Assembly: GCF_018967865.2 (NCBI RefSeq)
Contig: NZ_JAHLZY020000001.1
Span: forward strand, 1,922,001-1,986,000
Origin: Hymenobacter siberiensis
GTDB taxonomy: Bacteria > Bacteroidota > Bacteroidia > Cytophagales > Hymenobacteraceae
Reading direction: 5' to 3'
Length of the DNA: 64,000 nucleotides
The notes beneath the pieces are model-generated. The model was not told the DNA's origin. It saw only the letters and a program-made list of their open reading frames with translations, and made no database searches. The position numbers and the translations under genes are program-made. Shown piece by piece: positions 34,853 through 43,296 of this stretch. The first letter of the stretch is position 1. The number at the start of each line of letters is the position of its first letter.

Positions 34853-35112
34853 TGCAGTAAGGCTGGGTCTGGGGCGGGTGAAAGCGTGAGGCAAAAGAAG
34901 GAGATATTTATTGAATAACAATAAATATTATCTGTTTTAAGGAAAATTATTTTTGTTTATCAATCTAATGCCCCCCCTTTGGATAGCATCCTCGAAACCT
35001 CGCTCTAAAAAAAGCAGAGCCGTGTAACGAATCAGCTCCAACTTGGTAACCCTCCCATGTCTACTCCCGGCATCTGCTCATTCCACTTCTCAAACCATTA
35101 ACTCCTTGCCCC

Positions 35113-35928
35113 ATGAAAACCCCGCTTTCCACGTTGGCCCTGCTGGCTGCCGCCCTCAGCACCCAGGCCCAGACGGCCCCCAAGCCCACCTTCAAAACTA
35201 CCTGCGATAACAATAGCTCCTGGAGCAACGGCAAGGCCCTGAAGTAATTATGCGAAACCCGCGACCTGGCCATGGTCGCCCCCGCCGGCCAGCCCCTCAC
35301 CGTGAGCGCCGACCCCAACGGCGGCATCACCGTGCACGGCTGGGACGGGCCCAATGTCCGTATCCGCGCCAAAATTCAAACTTGGTCGAATACCGAAGCC
35401 GAGGCTGCCGCCCGGGCCCGGCGCCTGGTTGTGAGCGCCAGTAATAATAGTGTGCGCACTACCGACCCCGAAAAGGAAAACAACTGGAGCGTGAGCTATG
35501 AAATCTTCGTGCCCCGCACTACTGCGCTGGCCATCAATACGGTGAATGGTGGCATCAGCCTCGATAACCTTCAGGCGGCTATCACCTTCGAAACCACTAA
35601 CGGCGGCGTGAACCTCGCCAATCTGGGCGGCCACGTAAAGGGCGAAACCACCAACGGCGGCGTCAATATCACGCTCAGCGGCAGCAAGTGGGAGGGCAAG
35701 GGCCTCGACGTGGCCACTACCAACGGCGGCATTCGCTGGAAACTGCCCCGTACGTATTCGGCCCAGCTCTTCACCAGTACCGACATGGGGGGCATCCGCA
35801 CCAGCCTGCCGGTCATAAAATCGGGCATGTTTCACAAGGAAGGGACGGCCAGCCTAGGCCAGGGTGGTGCCACCGTGAAGGCCGTGACCACGAACGGCGG
35901 CATTGATGTGAGCCAGGAACGGGATTAG
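35113..35928 (+). pseudogene. DUF4097-like secreted beta-repeat protein with in-frame TAA
   Basis: The frame begins with a signal peptide (MKTPLSTLALLAAALSTQAQ) and meets TAA at codon 45 (35245-35247). It continues in the same frame to 35928 with repeated TTNGGV/TVNGGI units (TVNGGISLDNL, ETTNGGVNLANLGG, TTNGGVNITLSG, TTNGGIDVS), typical of the right-handed beta-repeat DUF4097/adhesin-like proteins. CAA to TAA is the simplest origin. If translation restarted inside, the product would lack its signal peptide. The 260-bp region before it is strikingly AT-rich and may hold the promoter. Confidence 0.75.
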
Positions 35929-35947
35929 TCGCGGCCGGTTGACCCGT

Positions 35948-35998
35948 AAAAAAAGAACGTCATGCCGAGCGTAGTCGAGGCATGACGTTCTTTTTTTG
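35948..35998. terminator. Family-A palindrome acting as terminator (copy A4)
   Basis: AAAAAAAGAACGTCATGCC and GGCATGACGTTCTTTTTTT form a perfect stem with GAGC/GTAG/TCGA in the loop region. The A and T tracts make it a plausible bidirectional terminator between convergent genes. Confidence 0.8.
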
Positions 35999-36008
35999 TT
36001 CTACGGAA

Positions 36009-36281
36009 TCAACACCCGCAGCTGAAATCCGGATAATCCGCATACAGCGGCGCGGGCGTATCATCGAGTCGGATAATGTGGTCGAGCCGGATTTCCTCGC
36101 CCGATTTCAGCTGCATAAACTCCACTTTGTCGCGCACGAAAAAGGTGTGAATCACGCCCGAGCCCAGGCAGAGCTGGCGCAGGTCGTTGAAGTATTGCAG
36201 GGCTACGCGGCGGTGCTGGGTAGCGGCGGCTTCGAGCAGGTCGTAGAAATGGCAGTCGATGGGCGTGTAGTCGGGGCTCAT
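36009..36281 (-). CDS. Rho-binding antiterminator (Rof) family protein
   Basis: The 90-residue protein has the Rof-type start YTPIDCHFYDLLEAAATQHR, then RVALQYFNDLRQL, and FVRDKVEFMQLKSGEEIRLDHIIRLDD, matching the small SH3-like Rof family (YxPIxCxxYDxLE). E. coli Rof binds and inhibits the Rho terminator. Bacteroidota members are assigned by similarity only. The ATG at 36281 gives the canonical start. It ends in DFSCGC. Confidence 0.7.
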   Translation of the reverse strand: MSPDYTPIDCHFYDLLEAAATQHRRVALQYFNDLRQLCLGSGVIHTFFVRDKVEFMQLKSGEEIRLDHIIRLDDTPAPLYADYPDFSCGC

Positions 36282-36322
36282 GGGATGAGGGGAGTAAAGG
36301 TGTGAAGATGGCCGGGCGCGGG

Positions 36323-37375
36323 TCAGGTTGCGGCCGCGACGCGCGGGTTCATTACCCGAAACCAAAGCGGCGGCATGGTGGCCAGCAGCATCATGCCGGG
36401 GTAGCCGGTGGGCATTTGGGGGGCGGCGGGCTGGTGGCGCAGGCTGTGGTAGGGGCGGGCGGCCTGGTAGTGGTGGTCGGAGTGGCGGGTGAGCTCATAG
36501 AGCAGGATGCGGCCCAGCGCGTGTTCAGAGTTCCAGGAATGGTGGGGCTGCACCCGCTCGTAGGTGCCGGGGGCGGTTTGGCGGCGCAGCAGGCCGTAGT
36601 GCTCCACGTAGTTCACCAGCTGAAACAGCACGTAGCCCACGGCAGCGGCCGCCAGCCAGGCCAGTAGGCCCGCCGGCCCCACCCAGGCCAGCACCAGCGC
36701 GGCCAGTCCCGCCTGCGCCGCCAGCAGCTGCAGCAGCTCGTTGTGACCCGACCACGACGACTGCCCCACGCGGTGCAGGCGCGTGGCTTCCAGGGCCCAG
36801 GCCGAGCGCAGCTCGCCGACCACGGCGCGGGGTAGAAAGCGCCAGAAACCCTCGTGCAGGCGGGCCGTGGCGGGGTCGTGCGGCGTGGCTACGTGGCGGT
36901 GGTGGCCGCGGTTGTGCTCGATGAAAAAGTGCGGGTACCAGCTGCTCAGCAGCAGTGCCTGCGCCAGGCGCTGCTCCCAACTGCGGCTGCGGTGGCCCAG
37001 CTCGTGCGCTACATTAATGCCGAGCGCCCCGCAGCAGATGCCTACGCCGAACACTGCGCCGGCTATTTCGGCGGCCGAAAAGTTGCGGTGGGCCACCGAG
37101 TAGAAAAAGTAGGCCAATAGGGCATATTGCAGCGGCACGTTGAGGTAGAGCAGGCCGTCGAAGAAGGGATGCCGCTTGGCCTCGGAGGCAGCGGGCACTC
37201 CGGCGGGTATCAGGGCCCGGTTGGGCGGCCGCAGCCATTCGATTAGCGGGATTAGCCCAAACGTGTAGCCCAGGGTGAGCCAGGTAGCGGCTCCGCCCAG
37301 GGCCAGGCCCACTGCGGCTGTGAGGGGCAGGGTGTAGGCCACCAAGTAGCGCAAGTCGCGGTAGGTGAAGGACAT
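36323..37375 (-). CDS. Alkane 1-monooxygenase-like membrane di-iron hydroxylase (AlkB family)
   Basis: The 350-residue polytopic protein has histidine boxes in the AlkB order: [36 protein letters not shown] and [20 protein letters not shown]. The spacing fits AlkB and xylene-monooxygenase-type integral di-iron enzymes better than fatty-acid desaturases. AlkB omega-hydroxylates medium- or long-chain alkanes with rubredoxin as electron donor. No rubredoxin gene is nearby, so the substrate is open. The longer open frame to 38311 is antisense to hutU and is discarded. Confidence 0.82.
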   Translation of the reverse strand: MSFTYRDLRYLVAYTLPLTAAVGLALGGAATWLTLGYTFGLIPLIEWLRPPNRALIPAGVPAASEAKRHPFFDGLLYLNVPLQYALLAYFFYSVAHRNFSAAEIAGAVFGVGICCGALGINVAHELGHRSRSWEQRLAQALLLSSWYPHFFIEHNRGHHRHVATPHDPATARLHEGFWRFLPRAVVGELRSAWALEATRLHRVGQSSWSGHNELLQLLAAQAGLAALVLAWVGPAGLLAWLAAAAVGYVLFQLVNYVEHYGLLRRQTAPGTYERVQPHHSWNSEHALGRILLYELTRHSDHHYQAARPYHSLRHQPAAPQMPTGYPGMMLLATMPPLWFRVMNPRVAAAT

Positions 37376-37555
37376 GAGGACGGGGCCGGACGGGGAGAGT
37401 ACTACCGCCACAAGCGCACCGTGAAGGTACGGGCTGGCAGTGGGTTGCGTGCTGGTCGGGCTGCGTGCCGGCGCACGGCCTTGCAGCGACCCTGCCGGGT
37501 ACGACCACGGTACATTTTCCTGTCTTCGCCGCCCACCCAAACTGCTTCCCACCCG

Positions 37556-39325
37556 ATGATGCCCACAACCACGCCCGAGCTCAACCTCGAAGCCAATTCC
37601 CTCTCTACGCCCACCGGCGCGGCCCCGCAACAGACGGCCGGCCAGCGCCCGATGTTCTACGAGTTCAAGCCCGAAGAAACCGTGAAGGCGGCCCACGGCA
37701 CCACCCTGCGCTGCAAAACCTGGGAGGCCGAAGCCGCCCTGCGCATGCTGGAAAATAACCTCGACCCCGCCGTGAGCCTCGTCTATGATGAGCTGATTGT
37801 GTGCGGTGGGGCCGGCCGCGCCGCCCGCAACTGGAAGGAATATCAGATTATCGTGAAAACCCTGAAGGAGCTGGAGGCCGACGAAACCATGCTGGTGCAG
37901 AGCGGTAAAGCCGTGGGCGTACTCAAAACCTGGCCCCACGCGCCCCGCGTGCTCATCGCCAACAGCAACATCGTGCCCGCTTGGAGTACCCAGTAATACT
38001 TCGACGAGCTGGACAAAATGGGCCTGATGATGTACGGACAGATGACGGCCGGCTCCTGGATTTACATCGCCACCCAGGGCATTTTGCAGGGCACGTACGA
38101 GACGTTTGCCGCGATGGCGGACAAGCATTTTGGCGGTAGCCTGCGCGGTACTATCACCGTCACGGCCGGCCTGGGCGGCATGAGCGGGGCGCAGCCCCTG
38201 GCCGTGACCATGAACGACGGCGTGTGCCTCGTCATCGAGCCGATTGCTGAGCGTATTTATTGGAAGGTGCGTGAAGGGTACTTGGACAAAGCCGCTGTCA
38301 GCTTGAACCATGCCTTAGAACTGTGTAATAAAGCTAAAGCCGAAGGCAATGCTTGGTCAATCGGCCTTGTTGGCAATGCGGCCACCATTCTGCCTAAGCT
38401 CGTAGAACTGGGCTTCCCGGCCGACATCGTGACCGACCAAACCTCGGCCCACGACCTGATGGATTACCTGCCCGAAGGCGAAATTGGGGAGGTGCTGGCC
38501 CTGCGCGAAGCCAACCCCGAGGAGTTCAAGAAGCAGGCCCTGGCCTCCATCGTAAAGCATGTAGAGGCTATTCTGGAGATACAGCGGCGCGGTGCCATCG
38601 CTGTGGACTACGGCAACAACCTGCGCGGCCAGGCCGAAAAAGGCGGCCTCACGGTGCGCGACGAAGCCGGCCAGTTCCTGTACCCCGGCTTCGTGCCCGG
38701 CTACATCCGCCCGCTGTTTTGCGAGGGCAAGGGGCCGTTCCGCTGGGCCGCCCTCAGCGGTGACCCGGCCGACATACTGCGAATCGACCGCGCCCTGCTC
38801 GAAACCTTCCCCGACAACAAGCTGCTGGCCCGCTGGATTGAAAAGGCCCAGGCCAAAGTTCCTTTTATCGGCCTGCCGGCCCGCGTGTGCTGGCTGGGCT
38901 ACGGCGAGCGTGAGTAGTTCGGCCTCGTGATAAACGACCTTGTGGCGCGGGGCGAAGTATCGGCCCCCATCGTTATCGGCCGCGACCACCTCGACTGCGG
39001 CTCGGTGGTCTCGCCCAACCGCGAAACCGAAGGCATGAAGGATGGCTCCGACGCTGTAGCCGATTGGCCCCTGCTCAATGTCCTGGCCAACTGCGCCAGC
39101 GGGGCCGACTGGGTGAGCCTGCACAACGGCGGCGTGGGCATCGGCAACTCCACCCACTCCGGCATGGTGATAGTAGCGACAGGAACCCCCGAAAAAGCCG
39201 AACGTCTGAAACGGGTATTAACCACCGAACCCGGCATGGGCATCTTCCGCCACGCCGATGCTGGCTACGAGCTGGCGCAGGACGTGGCGCGGGAGCGCGG
39301 CGCGAAGATTCCGGGGCTGAAGTAG
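37556..39325 (+). pseudogene. hutU: Urocanate hydratase (HutU) with two in-frame stops
   Basis: HutU converts urocanate to imidazolonepropionate in histidine degradation. One frame of 590 codons covers the full family length. It includes [60 protein letters not shown]-like DYLPEGEIGEV and the active-site region ARVCWLGYGER with [18 protein letters not shown]. It is broken by TAA at 37994-37996 and TAG at 38915-38917, just after the active-site motif. There is no frameshift. Both stops are one substitution from Gln or Glu/Lys codons. Sequence conservation is otherwise high, so inactivation is recent or artefactual. Confidence 0.9.
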
Positions 39326-39339
39326 GGTAGCGTTAATTA

Positions 39340-39436
39340 AACCGAGCGGAGCCGAGGCATCTCGCGTGGGGTAGTAAACCAATCGTAAGGATTAGTGACT
39401 GCATGCGAGATGCCTCGACTCCGCTCGGCATGACGT
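39340..39436. repeat. Palindromic repeat, family A (copy A5)
   Basis: CCGAGCGGAGCCGAGGCATC and GATGCCTCGACTCCGCTCGG form the arms. The outer CATGACG is present only on the right, so the left end is truncated. Confidence 0.85.
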
Positions 39437-39575
39437 GCTTTTCCAGCGGTCCAACCCCCTTTGGCCCGCCGCCATCCCTAACAACTGTCCGCCGAACAAA
39501 AGCAACTGGCCGCCGTAGTTGTTAAGCTACTTGCGGCAGCGCATCGCCGCCGCGCAAACCCTAAACTTTCCCACT

Positions 39576-40301
39576 ATGAACATTGGAATCATCGGCGCCG
39601 GTCACATCGGCAGCGCGCTTGCCGTGCGGCTCACCAGCCTCGGCCACTCAGTTAAAATCGCCAACTCCCGCGGCCCCGAAACGCTGACGGACGTGGCCCA
39701 GAAAACGGGCGCTACCCCCGTTACAGCCCGGGAAGCGGCCCAATACGGCGAAATTATCGTGGTGACCATTCCACTGAAAAACATTCCCGACCTGCCCAAA
39801 GACCTGTTCGAGGGTGTGGCCGCCGACGTGCCCGTCATCGACACGAGCAATTACTACCCCATGCTGCGCGACGGCCAGATGCCGGAGCTGGAAACCGGCG
39901 ACCTCACCGAAAGCGAATGGGTGCAGCAGCACCTGGGCCGCCCGGTGGTGAAGGTGTTCAACAACATCTACGCCGACCACCTCGAAAATAAGGGGCAGGC
40001 CGCCGGAACCCCCGGCCGCATTGCGCTGCCCGTGGCCGGCGACGAGCCAGCCGCCAAGCAGAAAGTAATGGCCCTTGTAGAAGAGCTGGGTTTCGACGCC
40101 GTGGACGACGGCAGCCTGCACGAGTCGTGGCGGCAGCAGCCTGGCACCCCTTCGTACGGGGCCGACCTGCCCGCCGACAAGCTACGCGAGCACTTCGCCA
40201 GCCTGGGCACCAAACGCACCGAGGCCCAGCACGCCGAGTACCTGGCCAACCACGCCAAGGCGGAGCAGCAAATGGCCGACCAGGGCATCCAGCTGAAGTA
40301 G
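39576..40301 (+). CDS. NADPH-dependent F420 reductase-like oxidoreductase
   Basis: The 241-residue protein has an N-terminal dinucleotide fold (MNIGIIGAGHIGSALAVRLT, then IANSRGPETL) followed by VVTIPLKNIPDLP and DTSNYYPM, the pattern of the F420-dependent NADP reductase (NPD) superfamily, also related to ketopantoate/pyrroline reductase-like domains. F420 itself is not known from most Bacteroidota, so the natural substrate is probably different. The ATG at 39576 starts the Rossmann fold directly. Confidence 0.8.
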   Translation: MNIGIIGAGHIGSALAVRLTSLGHSVKIANSRGPETLTDVAQKTGATPVTAREAAQYGEIIVVTIPLKNIPDLPKDLFEGVAADVPVIDTSNYYPMLRDGQMPELETGDLTESEWVQQHLGRPVVKVFNNIYADHLENKGQAAGTPGRIALPVAGDEPAAKQKVMALVEELGFDAVDDGSLHESWRQQPGTPSYGADLPADKLREHFASLGTKRTEAQHAEYLANHAKAEQQMADQGIQLK

Positions 40302-40329
40302 CCTACTGCTGCCGGATAGCCGGCAAACT

Positions 40330-40422
40330 AAGTAGTTAGTTATCAGTAATCGGTAGTCAGACAGAAATCAATTGACTGATTTTTAGATAGCTGAAATCTG
40401 ATTACTGACTACCTACTTAAAA
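40330..40422. repeat. Element D, uninterrupted copy (D2)
   Basis: AAGTAGTTAGTTATCAGTAAT on the left and ATTACTGACTACCTACTT on the right flank CAATTGACTGATTTTTAGATAGCTG (units shown in part). It is the same element as the interrupted D at 34231-34432, in the opposite orientation. Confidence 0.85.
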
Positions 40423-40460
40423 CGTCATGCCGGGCATAGCCCAGGCATGACGTTTTTTTG
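40419..40460. repeat. Short family-A palindrome (copy A6), terminator-like
   Basis: AAAACGTCATGCCGGG and CCCAGGCATGACGTTTTTTT form a stem abutting element D. The T-tract could terminate rightward transcription. Confidence 0.7.
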
Positions 40461-40499
40461 TGCCCTTTGCTATTGCCTCAAGCCAGTGCGGGGCTGCCG

Positions 40500-41618
40500 T
40501 TATTTCGAGTAGGTGGTTTCGGGGCTGGCTGGCCCGAAACCCAGGCGGTTTGGCCCGGGGGTAGCTACTTCGGCCCGCACGCGGGGCAGGCTGCCGGGGT
40601 AATCGCGTTGCAGGAAGGCGACCAGCTGCTCGCGGATGTCGCAGCGCAGGTCCCAGGCGTCGCTGCCGTTGCGGGCGCTCACCAGGGCGCGCAGCTCCAG
40701 GGTGGTTTCCTTGGAATCGGTGACGTGGAGCTTGCACACGCGGCCGTCCCAGAGCGGGTGGTGGGCGGTGAGGCGTTCCAGTTCGGCACGCACCGCGCCT
40801 ACCGGCACCGAGTAGTCGGTGTGGATGAATACCGAGCCCAGGAGCTCGGCGTTGCTGCGCGTCCAGTTCTGAAAAGGCTTCTCGATGAAGTAGTTGAGCG
40901 GCAGTACCAGCCGGCGCTGGTCCCAGATGTTGAGCACCACGTAGGTGAAGGTGATTTCCTCTACGCGGCCCCACTCGCCCTCCACCACCAGCACATCATC
41001 GATGCGAATGGGCTGGGTGAAAGCAATCTGGAAGCCCGCCAGAAGGTTGCTGATGGAGCGCTGGGCGGCAAAACCTACAATCACACTGGCAATACCGGCC
41101 GACGTGAGCAGGCCCGTGCCCAGGCGGCGTACCGTTTCGAAGCTCATAAGCACCAGGCCCACCCCGATGAAGGCAATGAGCGAAACGGCAATTTTTTTGA
41201 TGAACTGAAGCTGTGTGAACAGCTTGCGTACCCGCAGGTTGTCGCTGCCGCTGAGTTGGTAATACTGCTGCACGAGGTCCTGCACCACGTCGAGGGTGCG
41301 GATGAGGCCCCAGGCGAAAGAGAGAATCAGGGTGAACTCCACCACGCGGCGTAGTACCTCAAAGGGCTTGGGCGGCAGTGGCACCAGCGGCAGCAGCAGT
41401 GAAATGGCCAGCACCGGAAAAAACCAGCTACTGACGGAGCTCAGGTTGCTGCTCACGGAGCGGGCCAGGGCCGAGTCCTCGCGCCGGTTGTAGGCCCGCA
41501 ACAGGGCAAAAACCATGAGCCGGGCCACCAGGCCGGCCGCCAGGCCGCCCAGCAACACGGCCAGCGTGGTCAGAATATCAGGAAAATTTGAGAAGATTGG
41601 GGCGAATTTTTCGGTCAT
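40500..41618 (-). CDS. Mechanosensitive ion channel family protein (MscS-like)
   Basis: The 372-residue inner-membrane protein has about four N-terminal membrane helices. The MscS pore and beta-domain region reads LLTSAGIASVIVGFAAQRSI, LLAGFQIAFTQPIRIDDVLV, EGEWGRVEEITFTYVVLNIW and RRLVLPLNYFIEKPFQNWTR. These channels release solutes on hypo-osmotic shock. The ATG at 41618 begins MTEKFAPIFSNFPDILTTL; the upstream open frame to 41924 lacks family similarity. Confidence 0.92.
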   Translation of the reverse strand: MTEKFAPIFSNFPDILTTLAVLLGGLAAGLVARLMVFALLRAYNRREDSALARSVSSNLSSVSSWFFPVLAISLLLPLVPLPPKPFEVLRRVVEFTLILSFAWGLIRTLDVVQDLVQQYYQLSGSDNLRVRKLFTQLQFIKKIAVSLIAFIGVGLVLMSFETVRRLGTGLLTSAGIASVIVGFAAQRSISNLLAGFQIAFTQPIRIDDVLVVEGEWGRVEEITFTYVVLNIWDQRRLVLPLNYFIEKPFQNWTRSNAELLGSVFIHTDYSVPVGAVRAELERLTAHHPLWDGRVCKLHVTDSKETTLELRALVSARNGSDAWDLRCDIREQLVAFLQRDYPGSLPRVRAEVATPGPNRLGFGPASPETTYSK

Positions 41619-41953
41619 AGCCAACGGCGGAGCAGCCCGTCGGGCCGCTGCAACATGAGCAAGGTGTACCTTCGATTGGCTGTAAAGGTTCGTGGCTTCG
41701 GTGCCTGCCCCGGGGGCGTGCAGCGGGCTGTTTGCAAAACGGAACGCCTGTTTGTGGTCTAACCCGGAGCTCTGCCGGCGCGGTGCTTTCAGTTTGCGGA
41801 TGGCTGCTGGCGCGGGGTAGCGCGGCAACCGTTCCAGGTGCGCCAGCCGCTGCCGCCGCAACCAGCCGCAGATAAGGTACCGAACCGTTACCCAGCCCCA
41901 CCGGCCGCGTACCTTGCGCCTCATGGTTGTATAAATGATTGATTTACAGTTTT
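41619..41953. other. Intergenic region between divergent MscS and PAP2 genes
   Basis: This is 335 bp with no convincing gene or repeat. TACCTTGC at 41910-41917 is a weak match to the -7 element for the rightward PAP2 gene. Nothing else is seen. Confidence 0.4.
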
Positions 41954-42897
41954 ATGAAGCTTCGTCCTACGCTGTTCCTCGCCGGGGCGCTACTGCTGGG
42001 CTGCCGCCCGCCTGCCCGGGTCCAGCAGGCCACTTCGCCCTACACCACCCGCTTCGCCGTCGATGCCCCCATCACGGCCGGGCTGCTGGGGCTGAGCGCC
42101 GCCGGCCTGCTGCTGGTGCAGCACAAGCGCACCGCCACCGAGGCCGACCTGGCCGCTCTGGACCGGGCCAATATTCCCCGTATCGACCGGTTTTCGGCCG
42201 GCCGGTTCAGCAACCGGGCCCAGGTCGTGAGCGACGGTTTTTGCTACTGCACCCTGGCGCTGGTGCCCGCGCTGCTGGCTTTCCAGCCCAACGTGCACGG
42301 GCGCTACGGGCAGGTGGCCGGCCTCTATCTCGAAACCATGAGCAGCACGGCCGCCCTGTTCACGCTCACGGTGGGCACCGTATACCGCTACCGGCCCTAC
42401 CTCTACGGCCCCGAGGGGGGCGCGCGCTGCGCCACGGCCCGGTGACCACCGATGCGTTTTTTGGCGGCCACACGGCGCATACGGCCACGGCCACGTTTTT
42501 CGCGGCTCAGGTTTTTCACGATTTTAACCCTGGCTCCCAAGCCGAGCCCTACGTGTGGGGTGTGGCCGCCGCCGTGCCCGCCGTGGTGGCCTACTTCCGC
42601 GTGCAGGCCGGCAAGCACTTCCTCTCCGATAACCTGGTGGGCTACGCCGTGGGGGCCACCGTGGGCGTGATGGTGCCGCGCCTGCACCGCAACGAAACCG
42701 TGTTTTACCCCGCCAACGTGCCGCCCCAGCGCTTCCTCGATTCGGCGGTGGGCGTGGGGGTGGGAGCGGCGGCGGGGCTGGTGACCTTGCATTTCTATAA
42801 AAAGCTGCACGGCACGGGTGTTTCGCTGGGGCCGGTGCAGGGGCAGAACATGAACGGCTATGCCTACGGCGGTGTGCGCTTTGCACGGGCGCTGTAG
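41954..42897 (+). pseudogene. PAP2-family phosphatase with a frameshift at a G tract (paralogue of 47727-48557)
   Basis: The first frame encodes a signal peptide (MKLRPTLFLAGALLLG), DRFSAGRFSNRAQVVSDGF and RYRPYLYGPEGG. After the run of six G near 42415 the frame shifts; adding one G restores TTDAFFGGHTAHTATATFF, YFRVQAGKHFLSDNLVGYAVGA and the end GYAYGGVRFARAL. These correspond one-to-one to the intact paralogue at 47.7 kb. PAP2 enzymes dephosphorylate lipid or isoprenoid phosphates. The lesion may be phase variation, decay or a sequencing error. Confidence 0.82.
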
Positions 42898-42955
42898 CGC
42901 AAACTTTGCGGCTCGTATCCCTGACTAAGACCAAACGGGCGAGGTTGGCCCGGTA

Positions 42956-43126
42956 GCTGGCGCGAGTTTAGCGCAGCGTAACTCGTGCCCGGTTTTGAGT
43001 GGAGGTTATACCTCCACTGCCGCGCCAGCGGCAAGGCGGAATTGCGCAAGATGGGTCGTTCTATGGGAGGCACAGCCTCCCCCGTAAGGCCGGTCACGAG
43101 TTACGCTGCGCTAAACTCGCGCCAGC
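42956..43126. repeat. 171-bp element with perfect 32-nt inverted ends (family E)
   Basis: The arm at 42956-42987 (GCTGGCGCGAGTTTAGCGCA...) is exactly complementary to 43095-43126. Inside are two smaller hairpins, GTGGAGGT-TAT-ACCTCCAC and GGGAGGC-ACA-GCCTCCC. It occupies the 399-bp gap between PAP2 and the glucosidase gene; the rest of the gap shows a partial repeat of the arm (GCTGCTCTAAACTGG) at about 43136-43150. Confidence 0.88.
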
Positions 43127-43296
43127 AAGGGTTATGCTGCTCTAAACTGGCAGGCATGAGGGCCCGCGCCATTTGTTCAATACCCCGCAAATAGCCGCCC
43201 ACCCGCCTGATTCCGTAAGCCCGATTTCCCGCCAACCCCGCCAGCCGCGCCCGCGCCGCGTTTGTCGCGCCCGGCCCCGCTCGCGTCCGTCCCTGT

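Noticed and set aside
36323..38311. 662-residue open frame on the minus strand extending the AlkB-like gene
   Set aside because: The extra N-terminal 312 codons are antisense to hutU and lack family similarity; AlkB-like sequence starts at 37375.
30479..39325. Stop-codon reassignment or programmed readthrough to explain the in-frame stops
   Set aside because: All three stop codons (TAA, TAG, TGA) occur as interruptions and all three also end intact genes normally in this window. Some of the same genes also carry frameshifts.
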